DNA of 64,000 nucleotides from Methanobacteriota archaeon (GCA_023399215.1 JAEWQJ010000049.1:62001-126000); one strand, 5' to 3'. Positions 52,466 to 61,868 are shown, counted from the stretch's first letter. Numbers and translations are program-made. Notes: a model not told the origin generated them from the letters alone.

Positions 52466-53153
52466 AGCACACCTTCAGAAAAACTGTTTTTAAAGAACCT
52501 TAAAATATGGAACCTGGCGGACAAAAAGCAATAGGCATGAGATAAGTAAGATAGAAAAGTTAAATAAATATAAAAAGTTAAGAGCACATAGATAAAACAA
52601 AACTGTGAAACGCGGCCCGATAAACTGTTTGTGATAAAATTAATCACCGTGTTGACCATCTCTAAAAGTTAAATTTTTTGCAAACAGAGCTTATAAGATT
52701 CAGGCTTTTGTAAATACAACTGGAATATAACCGCGGTTAAAATTATAAAATTGAACAATTATATAAATGTTTTCAAATTTTTACATCAAGAAACAAATAC
52801 CAAAGTAAATGAGTCATCAGGAAATAAGATAAAGTAAAGAAATAAGGTAGAAAATGAAAAGGTCCCAGGAAAGAAAGAAGGGAATAGACTTAACTCTAAG
52901 GCATGAAATCCCCTTCCTCAACAGCTTCCGGTGAGAACTGAAAATTAACAGATGGGATGAAATCCGTCAACTTTCCAACGTTCTTTCGTTATTGATTATA
53001 ATTATCTAATTTTCTCTATTAATTCTAATTATTTAATTATACTTCCAAACATATAATTAACAGATTAAGATTAGCGAGAATCAAGCAACCTTTTTCAAAG
53101 AGTTAACCTCCAGGTTCTAAAGGTCGTAATGAAACTCACTGTTCTTAATTTGT

Positions 53154-53300
53154 GATTACATAAAGCCGAAACGAATGGTAGAACGGAGCCCAGTAGGGCA
53201 GGACGTGCCCGAATTCAAGCTGGTCTGAGGATGTCCATGAGGTCATCTATGAAGCAAAAAGCTCCGTCGGCAGAAAGGTATACCTTTCTGGAAGGCAGAA
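53154..53300 (+). pseudogene. tnpB: 3' relic of an IS605-type tnpB with its right end
   Basis: A plus-strand frame with no start reads through to SSMKQKAPSAER, like the DMKQEASPSRS C-terminus of the intact TnpB at 5037. The DNA ATGAAGCAAAAAGCTCCG matches the intact gene at 16 of 18 bases, and the following GAAGTACTTCAT resembles the intact right end. ACGGAGC/GCTCCGT and a 20-bp palindrome CAGAAAGGTATACCTTTCTG can fold. It may be an old tnpB end with an omegaRNA remnant. It abuts the dnaJ 3' end. Confidence 0.45.
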
Positions 53301-53305
53301 GTACT

Positions 53306-54475
53306 TCATCCTTCAAAGGCATCCTTTACTTTCTCAAAAAAACCTTTACTTTTTCGGGATTTTTCTGTGGATTTCTCATTTCTGCCCTTTTCATCTTCAT
53401 TCGGGGTTTTGCCGCTGCCAAGGGCTTCAAACTGGCGGAGTAGCTCTTTTTGTTCTTGAGTAAGTTTTATTGGAGTCTTGATTACGACCCTGACAAGCTG
53501 ATCGCCTTTTCTACTCCCGTGAAGGTGCTGAATTCCTTTATCTTTAAGCCTGAATACAGAATGGGTCTGGGTTCCTGCAGGGATATTCATCTTGACTTTC
53601 CCGTGAAGGGTATCGACCATTACATCCGTGCCGAGCGCAGCCTGGACAAAAGAGATAGGAAGCTCGGAAATTACATCGTAATCGACTCTCTTAAAGTGGG
53701 GGTGTTCCATCACATGAAGCACGACATAGAGATCTCCGGACGGAGCCCCTGGCTCTCCCGAATCTCCTTCTCCACTGAGTCTAAGGCTCATGCCTGAATC
53801 GGCTCCAGCAGGTACGTTTACTGTTATCTTCCTCTTGTTTCGAACTCTGCCTGTACCACTACATACCGGGCAGGGAGACTCAATAATCTGACCCTTGCCG
53901 TGGCAGGTACTGCAGGTAGAAGTGCTTATAAACTGCATACCCAGTCCAGAGCGAGTCGTGTGGATTTGACCTGTACCGCCACATGTTGGACAGCGCTTCG
54001 GGCTTGTTCCAGGTTTGGCTCCGGTTCCGGAACATTTAGAACATCTTTCCGTTCTAGGGATATCGATATCTTTACGGACTCCAAAGGCTGCTTCCTCAAA
54101 GGTAATGTAAAGGTCATACTGGAGATCAGAACCTCTCCTTGGCCCCATATTACCTCGTCTGCTTCCCCCGCCGCCAAAAAACATTTCGAATATATCTCCG
54201 AAACCGCCAAAATCCGCACCACGGAAGATATCTTCTGCGCTGTATTGCCCGTTTATTCCGGCATGTCCGAAACGGTCGTATTGAGCGCGTTTCTCATCAT
54301 CTGAAAGAACGGCATAAGCCTCAGAGATCTCCTTGAACTTATCCTCAGCTCCGGGTTCTTTATTCCTGTCAGGATGATACTTTAGCGCAAGTTTTCGATA
54401 GGTTTTCTTTATATCCTCGGGTGAGGCATCTTTGGATAATCCGAGAATATCGTAATAATCACGTGTTGTGGCCAT
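53306..54475 (-). CDS. dnaJ: Chaperone DnaJ
   Basis: The 389-residue type I J-protein has a J domain with LKYHPDRNKE, a Gly/Phe-rich linker (FGGFGDIFEMFFGGGGS), four zinc motifs (CSKCSGTGAK, CPTCGGTGQI, CSTCHGKGQI, CPVCSGTGRV) and C-terminal substrate-binding domains. It stimulates DnaK ATPase. It lies third in the grpE-dnaK-dnaJ order on the minus strand. The C-terminal tail is Lys/Glu rich. Confidence 0.96.
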   Translation of the reverse strand: MATTRDYYDILGLSKDASPEDIKKTYRKLALKYHPDRNKEPGAEDKFKEISEAYAVLSDDEKRAQYDRFGHAGINGQYSAEDIFRGADFGGFGDIFEMFFGGGGSRRGNMGPRRGSDLQYDLYITFEEAAFGVRKDIDIPRTERCSKCSGTGAKPGTSPKRCPTCGGTGQIHTTRSGLGMQFISTSTCSTCHGKGQIIESPCPVCSGTGRVRNKRKITVNVPAGADSGMSLRLSGEGDSGEPGAPSGDLYVVLHVMEHPHFKRVDYDVISELPISFVQAALGTDVMVDTLHGKVKMNIPAGTQTHSVFRLKDKGIQHLHGSRKGDQLVRVVIKTPIKLTQEQKELLRQFEALGSGKTPNEDEKGRNEKSTEKSRKSKGFFEKVKDAFEG

Positions 54476-54537
54476 CAGGATTCCCTGTTATTTTAAAAAA
54501 GATAAAGTTCCGGAGCCTGTAAGCCAGGTTTCCGGTA

Positions 54538-54559
54538 AGGCCTGAGAATCTCCAGGCCT
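54538..54559 (-). promoter_or_regulatory. Hairpin between dnaK and dnaJ
   Basis: AGGCCT occurs at 54538-54543 and 54554-54559 and is self-complementary, giving a short stem around 10 bases; an imperfect stem flanks it. It may attenuate or stabilise the downstream dnaJ message. Inference from sequence only. Confidence 0.3.
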
Positions 54560-54584
54560 GTTTCATTACTTGGGTTTGTTTTAT

Positions 54585-56438
54585 TTATTTACGTTTTTCG
54601 TCGTCAACTACCTCATAATCGGCATCAACGACTGTCTCATCAGGACCTTTCGCATCATGGCTTTCTGCTGCTCCGCCTTCAGCCTGCTGAGCCTGCTGAG
54701 CTTTCTGGTACATTGCAGTAGAAATTGGGTATACTGCTTCCTGAAGAGCTTCGGTTTTTGACTTAATGGCTTCGCTGTCCTTACCTTCAAGAGCTGTCTT
54801 AAGGTCGTCGACTGCGGCAGTTACCTTTGACTTCTGGTCTTCGGTTGCCACATCTCCGGCTTCCTTCAGGGTCTTTTCCGCAGCATTGATCAGAGCTTCG
54901 GCATTGTTCCTGGTCTCGACATCTTCTTTGCGCTTTTTGTCTTCTTCGGCATGCAATTCTGCGTCTTTGACCATGCGATCGATTTCGTCATCCGAGAGTC
55001 CACCCGGCTTTTGGATGGAAATAGACTGTTCCTTGCCGGTTCCAAGGTCTTTTGCACCTACATGCAGGATCCCGTTTGCGTCAATATCAAAGGTAACTTC
55101 AATCTGCGGGATGCCTCTTGGAGCTGGTGGTATACCGTCCAGAGTAAAGCGGCCGAGAGTCTTGTTTTCGGAAGCAACTCCTCTTTCTCCCTGAAGGACA
55201 TGAATCTCTACTGAAGGCTGGTTATCAGCAGCAGTTGAGAAAACCTGACTTTTCTTGGTAGGAATTGTCGTGTTTCTCGGGATAAGTGGGGTTGCTATAC
55301 CTCCAAGAGTTTCGATTCCGAGAGTCAGAGGAGTAACATCAAGCAGCAGGACGTCTTTGACTTCGCCTCCGAGCACACCTGCCTGGATAGCTGCCCCGAT
55401 TGCAACGGCCTCATCAGGGTTGATGTTCTTGTAGGGTTTCTTGCCTGTAAAGTTTTCCACAAGCTCGACTACTGCAGGCATCCTTGTGGAACCTCCTACA
55501 AGAATCACTTTATCGAGATCACTTGGAGTGAGCTTTGCATCGCTGAGAGCCTGACGCATAGATACAAGGGTCTTTTCAAGGAGGTCCTCGGTCATCTTCT
55601 GGAACTGAGCCCTTGTCAGATCGACATCAAGGTGCTTTGGTTCTCCATCCGCACCAACTGTCAGGAAGGGAAGGTTGACATTTGTACTTGCAACTCCGGA
55701 CAGCTCGATCTTGGCTTTTTCCGCAGCATCGGTTAAACGCTGGAGTACAGCTTTGTCTTTAGAGAGGTCAATTCCCTCGTTTTTCCTGAACTCAGCAAGT
55801 AAGTAGTTAACTATACGCTGGTCGAAGTCGTCTCCTCCAAGGTGAGTGTCACCACTTGTGGATTTCACCTCAAAGACTCCGCCTCCAAGTTCGAGAATAG
55901 ATACATCAAAGGTTCCGCCTCCCAGGTCGTAGACAAGAATTGTTTGATCTATATCTCCCTTATCGAGACCATAAGCCAGGGATGCGGAAGTTGGCTCATT
56001 GATAATTCTCAGGACATCAAGGCCTGCAATTGCCCCTGCGTCCTTTGTAGCCTGTCTCTGGGCGTCATTGAAATAAGCAGGAACCGTAATAACAGCCTGT
56101 TTGATAGTTTCTCCAAGATAAGCTTCTGCATCGGTTTTGAGCTTCTGAAGAATCATTGCGGAAATTTCCTGCGGCTTATACTGTGTTCCCTGAAGAGTCA
56201 CCTTGTAATTGGCATCTCCCATATGCCTTTTAATGGAATAAACAGTATTTTCAGGATTTGAAATGGCCTGCCTCTTTGCAACCTGGCCTACAAGTTTCTC
56301 TCCTTTTTTGGAAAATCCGACCACTGACGGAGTTGTCCTGGCGCCTTCGGCATTTGGGATCACGACAGCTTCCCCGCCTTCCATTACTGCCATGCATGAG
56401 TTCGTAGTACCAAGGTCAATACCCAGTATTTTTGCCAT
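54585..56438 (-). CDS. dnaK: Chaperone DnaK (Hsp70)
   Basis: The 617-residue Hsp70 has the N-terminal ATPase site LGIDLGTTNSCMAV, with VYDLGGGTFDVSIL and ILVGGSTRMPAVV as the phosphate-2 and adenosine motifs. A substrate domain and a lid ending with the acidic DADYEVVDDEKRK follow. The family was acquired from bacteria in methanosarcinas. TGAGGAT precedes ATG 56438. Confidence 0.97.
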   Translation of the reverse strand: MAKILGIDLGTTNSCMAVMEGGEAVVIPNAEGARTTPSVVGFSKKGEKLVGQVAKRQAISNPENTVYSIKRHMGDANYKVTLQGTQYKPQEISAMILQKLKTDAEAYLGETIKQAVITVPAYFNDAQRQATKDAGAIAGLDVLRIINEPTSASLAYGLDKGDIDQTILVYDLGGGTFDVSILELGGGVFEVKSTSGDTHLGGDDFDQRIVNYLLAEFRKNEGIDLSKDKAVLQRLTDAAEKAKIELSGVASTNVNLPFLTVGADGEPKHLDVDLTRAQFQKMTEDLLEKTLVSMRQALSDAKLTPSDLDKVILVGGSTRMPAVVELVENFTGKKPYKNINPDEAVAIGAAIQAGVLGGEVKDVLLLDVTPLTLGIETLGGIATPLIPRNTTIPTKKSQVFSTAADNQPSVEIHVLQGERGVASENKTLGRFTLDGIPPAPRGIPQIEVTFDIDANGILHVGAKDLGTGKEQSISIQKPGGLSDDEIDRMVKDAELHAEEDKKRKEDVETRNNAEALINAAEKTLKEAGDVATEDQKSKVTAAVDDLKTALEGKDSEAIKSKTEALQEAVYPISTAMYQKAQQAQQAEGGAAESHDAKGPDETVVDADYEVVDDEKRK

Positions 56439-56572
56439 GTTTTATCCTCACTAGATTACCTGATTAAATTATTCAATTAAAGTTTTCATTCACTCATAAC
56501 GTTACAAAATATTTAGACGAATCATTAAGTTAAATTATTAATTAAGTTATCTGGTAAAGTTATAGTAAAGCT

Positions 56573-56638
56573 GTTCAGTTTAATCATGTTCAGCTTAATG
56601 TTCAGTTTAATCATGTTCAGCTTAATGTTCAGTTTAAT
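56573..56638. repeat. 27-bp tandem repeat between grpE and dnaK
   Basis: Two identical units of GTTCAGTTTAATCATGTTCA plus GCTTAAT (56573-56599 and 56600-56626) and a 12-bp partial third lie in the grpE-dnaK spacer. No coding support. It is AT-rich and could contain the dnaK promoter. Confidence 0.85.
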
Positions 56639-56682
56639 TAGAGAGTAAGTATGCCTGAATTCAGGAGTAAGATTATTCTCCT

Positions 56683-57312
56683 TTATTTCTCGGCCTCATC
56701 AGGGTTTCTGGCCACTGAGACCATAGCAGGCCTGATAACTTTAGAGTTAAGAGCATATCCAGTTTTGTAAACCTCTACTATAGTATTGTCCGGGACTTCA
56801 GAGGTCTCGATATGTTGAATTGCTTCATGCCTGTGAGGGTCAAATTCACTGGATTTTTCACTCTCAATCTTCTCAACCCCGTATTTTTCGAGGATTGAGA
56901 AAAACTGCCTTGAAAGCTGCTCTATTCCACCGACGATCGAGCTCATGTCCTCTGCGGTTTTTGCAGATTTAAGGGCACGATCAAAATTGTCGGTTACTTC
57001 AAGAAAGTCAAGAAGTACCTGCTCGAGAGCAGCTTTCCGGTTTTCCTCCATCTGGCGGGCGGTCCGTTTTCTGAAATTGTCAAAGTCTGCTGCAAGCCGG
57101 TAATACTTATCCATGAGAATCTGTTTCTCTTCCTGGCACCTGACTTCAGGACTTTTCTCAGCTTCCGAACTGGCAGAAGCCTCCTCGGGGTTTTCCCGTG
57201 CTTCATTAATTTCTTCCGCCGAAGAACCAGAATTTTGGGCTTCAGAATTTTCAGCCCCAGACTGGGCATCTTCTTTAGAATCCGTATTCTTGTCTTTATT
57301 GAATATTTTCAT
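56683..57312 (-). CDS. grpE: Nucleotide exchange factor GrpE
   Basis: About 209 residues: an acidic Ser/Glu-rich N-terminus, the coiled coil (RYYRLAADFDNFRKRTARQMEE-like region, about residues 83-105) and the conserved C-terminal beta wing with DPHRHEAIQ and VVEVYKTGY-like segments. It releases ADP from DnaK. I chose ATG 57312 because a GGGGTT site precedes it; the upstream extension is not GrpE-like. Confidence 0.93.
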   Translation of the reverse strand: MKIFNKDKNTDSKEDAQSGAENSEAQNSGSSAEEINEARENPEEASASSEAEKSPEVRCQEEKQILMDKYYRLAADFDNFRKRTARQMEENRKAALEQVLLDFLEVTDNFDRALKSAKTAEDMSSIVGGIEQLSRQFFSILEKYGVEKIESEKSSEFDPHRHEAIQHIETSEVPDNTIVEVYKTGYALNSKVIRPAMVSVARNPDEAEK

Positions 57313-57439
57313 TAGTCGAACCCCATCAAGTAAGTACAACGGTTTCGCTCGTCCTGATCTGTGATTGTTTGTAATTCTATAAATAGTTTTCGTGCGTTTA
57401 AGGATACACATCACTCAAGAAAGCGAAGAAAAAGAAAAA

Positions 57440-57898
57440 TCAGTAAAAGTGGTTTTGAAGTTTATCGAAAAGTGTTTTGAGCATTACTACGCTTGCAATC
57501 ATGGAAGCCGCAACTGCTGAAATCACCTGATCCCACCCGATGGCTGAAATTCCTCCTTCCAGTGCAAACTGTACGCCGCCTACAAGCGACACAAACACAA
57601 AGGAAAAGCCAAAGCCTGCAAGAGCTCCACCGACAAGGGAACTTGGGGTATCCAGCCCACGTTTTTCATAAAAAACCATGCCTGCAATAAACACTACCGC
57701 AAAGATCAAAAGCACAACTGCGGAGGGCAATGGACTTTCTTTTGTGGAAAAAACCTCAAAGAGCCCAAGCCCCATATCAACCAGGAATATGCCCATGAAA
57801 ACCGCAATTGCAAGGGTTTTGACAAACGGGTTTTCAAAGATCGACTGAGTATTTGGGTTTATGCTGTTAATAGTACCAGGCACCTTTATGTTTTTCAA
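57440..57898 (-). CDS. Four-helix membrane protein upstream of grpE
   Basis: The 152-residue protein has about four helices (around residues 27-45, 60-77, 88-108 and 122-142) and is not a family I recognise. It is the first gene before grpE on the same strand, 128 bp upstream of the grpE ATG, and might be co-transcribed with the chaperone operon. ATG 57898 opens the frame. Confidence 0.6.
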   Translation of the reverse strand: MKNIKVPGTINSINPNTQSIFENPFVKTLAIAVFMGIFLVDMGLGLFEVFSTKESPLPSAVVLLIFAVVFIAGMVFYEKRGLDTPSSLVGGALAGFGFSFVFVSLVGGVQFALEGGISAIGWDQVISAVAASMIASVVMLKTLFDKLQNHFY

Positions 57899-57962
57899 TG
57901 TTTAACTTTAGGGTATAAACTGTATAATTTATATAAACTTTTACATATGCAATTTCATTTTT

Positions 57963-58180
57963 AGCAAGCCTTTTCAAAAAAGGCTTGAGCGAAAAACCCT
58001 ATAACATTTGGATTGAGACCCTTATCCCCAAACCCTATTGGCGTGATCACAAGCCTTTTCAAAAAAGGCTTGAGCGAAAACCACTGCTAAATCTAAAACG
58101 TCATGACGGCGTGATCAAAAGGCTCAACGGTTGCATTCCAAGCAGTTTTTTGAAAAGGCTGGAACAAAAAGTAATAAATA
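57963..58180 (-). repeat. Dispersed repeat family, copy C
   Basis: It contains two AAGCCTTTTCAAAAAAGGCT hairpin modules and the CCCCAAACCCTATTGGCGTGAT module. It lies in the opposite orientation to copies A and B, directly before mfnD. A long reading frame from 57985 runs through it into mfnD and is not the real start. It fills the 57899-58203 spacer. Confidence 0.75.
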
Positions 58181-58203
58181 AGTTCCCGAGTTTTTCCTTT
58201 CCG

Positions 58204-59163
58204 ATGAAAATCCTGATTGCAGAATTTGCTGTCGGCACGGACATTGAAAAGTCCCTTATCCCGGAGGGAGCTGCCATGCTAAAAACCCTCTCGGAAAGCT
58301 TTGCTCGTCTTGGGCATGAGGTATACTACCCTTCAGCAGGTACGAAAATCTGCGCAGGCACGTGCATTGAATCTACAGCTGAAAATTTCATGCAGGTAAT
58401 TGAGAAAAAGGCAAAGGACTGTGATGCAGGACTGATTATTGCACCTGATTCCATGCTTCCCGAGTTGAATAAAGTCCTTGAAGAAAATACCGTAAACCTG
58501 GGATGTTCACCTCAGTCGGCAGCCTGCTGTGCTGATAAGCTGATGTGCACGGAAATTCTGACGAAAGCCGGAATTAAAGCCCCTGAGATTGCAAAAAAGG
58601 CTGAAGAAGGCAAAAAGTATGTTACAAAGCCCAGATTCGGCTGCGGTGCAGAGACAACATACCTCGTCACAGAGTTTGAGAACAACGAAGAATTTATTGC
58701 AAGCGAGTATGTTGAAGGAAAAACTCTGAGCGTAAGCCTTATCGCAGGAAAAAAACCGCTTCCTCTCACTGTAAACCGTCAGTTTATAGAGTTTGGCGAG
58801 AAAGAGGTTAAAACCAAAGAAAATGAGAAAACAGGAGTTTCCGGCATAAAATACAACGGAAGCCTTACTCCTTACCAGACTCCAAGGCGAGATGAACTCT
58901 ATGAAACCGCAATCTCCACAGTCAAATGTCTGGACTGTTTCGGATATGTGGGTGTAGACATCATACTTGCTGACCTTCCGTATGTAGTGGATGTAAATCC
59001 CAGGCCTACAGCCTCGCTTTTCGGCATTAGCCGCGTTATGCGAGAAGAAATTGGAGACCTGCTTTTGAAAAATAAGTTTGGAGAACTTCCGGACTCTATA
59101 CATATTGAGGGAGAATACCGCTTTTCAAAGGATGCGTTGGGCGAGCTTTTCGGAAGAGCTTGA
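58204..59163 (+). CDS. mfnD: Tyramine-glutamate ligase MfnD (ATP-grasp)
   Basis: About 319 residues, ATP-grasp fold. After a Rossmann-like start (KILIAEFAVG) come YVTKPRFGCGAETTYLV and ASEYVEGKTLSVSLI in the ATP clamp, and GYVGVDIILADLPYVVDVNPRPTAS with the metal and nucleotide residues. MfnD joins glutamate to tyramine in methanofuran synthesis. Methanofuran is the C1 carrier of the methanogenic formyl step. I chose ATG 58204; the longer frame starts inside the repeat. mfnF and mfnE follow. Confidence 0.85.
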   Translation: MKILIAEFAVGTDIEKSLIPEGAAMLKTLSESFARLGHEVYYPSAGTKICAGTCIESTAENFMQVIEKKAKDCDAGLIIAPDSMLPELNKVLEENTVNLGCSPQSAACCADKLMCTEILTKAGIKAPEIAKKAEEGKKYVTKPRFGCGAETTYLVTEFENNEEFIASEYVEGKTLSVSLIAGKKPLPLTVNRQFIEFGEKEVKTKENEKTGVSGIKYNGSLTPYQTPRRDELYETAISTVKCLDCFGYVGVDIILADLPYVVDVNPRPTASLFGISRVMREEIGDLLLKNKFGELPDSIHIEGEYRFSKDALGELFGRA

Positions 59164-59241
59164 AAGGTAGAAGACAAACTGAAAAGCCAGAAGCTTGAAA
59201 GATAGAGAACAGATTGAAAAAACATGATAAAGGGCTCAAAA

Positions 59242-60225
59242 ATGAATTCTAAAGTTATCGGGCTTGATATTGGAGGAGCAAATACTAAACTTGCCTCCTC
59301 GGACGGAACTATTGTAGAACTGCACTATTTGCCCCTCTGGAAGAATACACGACTTCCGGAAGTTTTAAAGGAAATCGCACAGCGGCTGCAACCGGAAAAA
59401 GTTGCTATTGTTATGACCGGTGAACTTGCGGACTGCTTTGAGGACAAGGAACAGGGCATCCGCTTTATAAAGTCATGTGTTGATTCTGCCTTTGGACTCT
59501 CAAATGTGTCTTATATAAACAGTGTGGGAAGGTTCCAGAGTAAAGCTGACGATATAAGGGACCTTGCTGCTGCCAACTGGGCGGCTTCAGCCAGGTTGAT
59601 AGGGGAAGAGATAGGAGACTGTATTTTTGTGGATGTGGGAAGTACAACAAGCGATATTATCCCTATCCTGTCAGGAGAACATAGAGCCGGGCTTACTGAC
59701 TTTGAGCGGCTGGTCAGAAGTGAACTCGTGTATGCAGGCACCCTCCGAACAAACCTTGCCGCACTCCTCGAAAAAGTAAAACTTGAAAAGGGCTGGTGCA
59801 GGACAGCTTCCGAACTCTTTGCTACAACTGCGGACGCTTATCTTCTGCTCGGAAAAATTGATGAAAGCATGTATACATGCGAGACCGCCGACGGAGCAGG
59901 CAGGAGCAAAATCGATGCTATGCGCAGGCTTGCAAGGCTGGTATGTGCAGACCTTTCCGAAATTCGGGAAGACGATATCTACGAAATTGCGGCCCAGGTA
60001 AAGGAAAAACAAATCTCTGTCCTGGCTGAGGCGATTTCCGAAGTTGCAGAAAAGAACGGGCTTAAAAGAATCGCAGCTGCAGGCCTTGGGGAGTTTCTTA
60101 TAAAGGAAGCTGCAGAGAGGCTTGGTTTCGAATGCATCTCGGTGTCCGGACGCTGGGGAGAAGAGATCTCAAAAGTCTTTCCGGCATATGCGGCTGCCAG
60201 GCTGCTTGCCTGCAAGCCTTTTTAA
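59242..60225 (+). CDS. mfnF: Methanofuran biosynthesis protein MfnF
   Basis: About 327 residues of the hydantoinase/acetate-kinase-like fold: VIGLDIGGANTKLA and CIFVDVGSTTSDIIP are its two phosphate motifs. MfnF couples the furan diphosphate to glutamyl-tyramine to build the methanofuran core. I chose ATG 59242 (MNSKVIGLDIGG); an ATG six codons earlier lacks a ribosome site. The last codons and the stop (CAAGCCTTTTTAA) are contributed by dispersed repeat copy D. Confidence 0.82.
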   Translation: MNSKVIGLDIGGANTKLASSDGTIVELHYLPLWKNTRLPEVLKEIAQRLQPEKVAIVMTGELADCFEDKEQGIRFIKSCVDSAFGLSNVSYINSVGRFQSKADDIRDLAAANWAASARLIGEEIGDCIFVDVGSTTSDIIPILSGEHRAGLTDFERLVRSELVYAGTLRTNLAALLEKVKLEKGWCRTASELFATTADAYLLLGKIDESMYTCETADGAGRSKIDAMRRLARLVCADLSEIREDDIYEIAAQVKEKQISVLAEAISEVAEKNGLKRIAAAGLGEFLIKEAAERLGFECISVSGRWGEEISKVFPAYAAARLLACKPF

Positions 60226-60430
60226 AAACAACCCTTTTCAAAAAAGGCTTGAGCGAAAAATCCAGCAACAACGTGGTTGGAGTGATCAACCGGCGCAACG
60301 GTTGTGGCACAACCCTTTTCAAAAAAGGCTTGACCGAAAACCCCAAGAACCGTTAGAGTCTGATAGCCTTATCCCCAAACCCTATCGGCGTGATAAACCG
60401 GCGCAACGGTTTCGGGTCAACGGTTGCCTT
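60222..60430 (-). repeat. Dispersed repeat family, copy D
   Basis: Two AAAAAAGGCTTGA(G/C)CGAAAA modules, GGCGCAACGGTT blocks and a CCCCAAACCCTATCGGCGTG module lie between mfnF and mfnE, in the same orientation as copy C. It begins at the mfnF stop codon. A long frame running through it into mfnE (60122-61111) is artefactual at its 5' end. Confidence 0.8.
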
Positions 60431-60442
60431 AAAGGAAAAACT

Positions 60443-61111
60443 ATGAGAGTGGTAATAAAAATAGGGGGAAGCCTTATCAAAGAGGCTCCCGAGCTTATAG
60501 ACAGGCTGGTAAAGGAATTTGGCTCAGGAAGCCCGAAAATTCCAGAGGAAGCGTGTGCATCCGAGGGACTTCCTAATTCCATTATAATAGTACCCGGAGG
60601 AGGCATTTTTGCTGATGCTGTAAGGAAAACAGATGAGAGCTTTTCGCTGAGTGCGGATGCAGCTCACTGGATGGCTATACTGGGTATGGAGCAGTATGCT
60701 TGCTATCTTAAGGATAAAAGCCGCGCACTGGGCATAGATTCGATAGCTAATCTGCCTCAGGGTGTATCTGTTCTTTTTCCATACAGGCTCTTAAGAACAG
60801 AGGATCCTCTGCCTCATAGCTGGGATGTGACCTCGGATACTATTGCGGCATGGGTTGCAAAGCATATTGGGGCAACCTTAATAAAGTCCACGGATGTGGA
60901 CGGTATATTCAGAAATGGGAAATTAGTCAGGGAAATTTCTGCTGCCAGCTATAGAGGAAGTCGTGAAAGCTGTATTGATTTTGCCCTGCCGGAATTTCTT
61001 CTGAAAAACCGAATGGAGTGCCTGATTGTAAACGGAAAATCTTCGGATAGGGTAATTCAGGCCGTGTATGGAAAGTCTGTACTCGGTACTGTGGTAAAGG
61101 GGAATATTTAA
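60443..61111 (+). CDS. mfnE: Aminomethylfuran phosphate kinase MfnE
   Basis: The 222-residue amino-acid-kinase-fold protein has the nucleotide start VVIKIGGSL, IIIVPGGGIFADAVR and STDVDGIFRNGKLV. MfnE phosphorylates 5-(aminomethyl)-3-furanmethanol phosphate to the diphosphate used by MfnF. I chose ATG 60443, which follows AAAGGA. Order mfnD-mfnF-mfnE fits a methanofuran gene group interrupted by the repeat. Confidence 0.83.
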   Translation: MRVVIKIGGSLIKEAPELIDRLVKEFGSGSPKIPEEACASEGLPNSIIIVPGGGIFADAVRKTDESFSLSADAAHWMAILGMEQYACYLKDKSRALGIDSIANLPQGVSVLFPYRLLRTEDPLPHSWDVTSDTIAAWVAKHIGATLIKSTDVDGIFRNGKLVREISAASYRGSRESCIDFALPEFLLKNRMECLIVNGKSSDRVIQAVYGKSVLGTVVKGNI

Positions 61112-61324
61112 ATCGTATATCGTATATGACTAGGGCAGAAGAAGCATAGCATGTCCAAAAGCATTAATTAAATTCAGTTCATTAAATCTGCTAACGTTAA
61201 CAAAGGTGCCAGGAAAAGCAGAAGCTTGATGCTTAAGGAAGGCGCCTGATTCGCCGGTAATTCGTTACAAAATTCACTATTTGAAGTAACTATTAATTTG
61301 AAGTAACCATTAAGGAGAAAAAAA

Positions 61325-61495
61325 ATGTCAGCACAAAAAGTTGAATACTGTACTTCATGCGGAATTCGCCTCGTGGAAAAGGGTTATGTAAAGTTCCCCT
61401 GCCCGCAGTGCGGATCAGAAATAGGAAGATGTGGAAGCTGCAGGCAGCAGGGTAATGTATACACCTGTCCCAAGTGCGGATACAAGGCACCCTGA
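61325..61495 (+). CDS. Small zinc-ribbon protein (HVO_2753/DUF1610-like)
   Basis: The 56-residue protein has four CxxC groups: CTSCG, CPQCG, CGSC and CPKCG, a double zinc-ribbon of the archaeal HVO_2753 type. The function is unknown; homologues commonly precede the EF-1 beta gene. AAGGAG precedes ATG 61325. It is 90 bp from EF-1 beta and probably shares its transcript. Confidence 0.82.
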   Translation: MSAQKVEYCTSCGIRLVEKGYVKFPCPQCGSEIGRCGSCRQQGNVYTCPKCGYKAP

Positions 61496-61585
61496 TTCGG
61501 CAATAATACCGAACCAGATTTATGCCAAAAATGTAAATGAAATAAAACTCGGTCAAAAAGATCAGATAAAAGTAGAGGAATAAGA

Positions 61586-61855
61586 ATGGGTGACGTTGCA
61601 GCAAAGATTAAAATTATGCCAGAAAGCGTTGATACTGACCTTGGAGAGCTGAAAGAGAAAATAAAGAGCGTAATTCCAGCAGGAGCAGACCTTCACGGAG
61701 ATATTGTTGAAGAGCCTATCGCTTTTGGTTTGAGTGCTCTGATTGTAACATTAATAGTTAATGATGAAGAAGGCGGAACTGAGCCTGCAGAAGAAGCCTT
61801 TGCAAAAGTTTCCGGCGTTGAAAACGTCCAGGTTGTGGATGTCTATCGTATTTAA
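61586..61855 (+). CDS. ef1b: Archaeal elongation factor 1-beta
   Basis: The 89-residue protein matches aEF-1 beta: KIKIMPESVDTDLGELKEKIK, PIAFGLSALIVTLIV and the C-terminal VSGVENVQVVDVYRI. It is the guanine nucleotide exchange factor for aEF-1 alpha. A hairpin terminator lies 13 bp after the stop. Confidence 0.95.
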   Translation: MGDVAAKIKIMPESVDTDLGELKEKIKSVIPAGADLHGDIVEEPIAFGLSALIVTLIVNDEEGGTEPAEEAFAKVSGVENVQVVDVYRI

Positions 61856-61868
61856 GAGGAGAAAAAAC

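Noticed and set aside
57985..58203. N-terminal extension of mfnD
   Set aside because: This part of the open frame lies in a dispersed repeat and is not similar to the enzyme; the ATP-grasp start is at 58204.
60122..60442. N-terminal extension of mfnE
   Set aside because: The frame runs through the mfnF 3' end and a repeat; the kinase fold begins at 60443.
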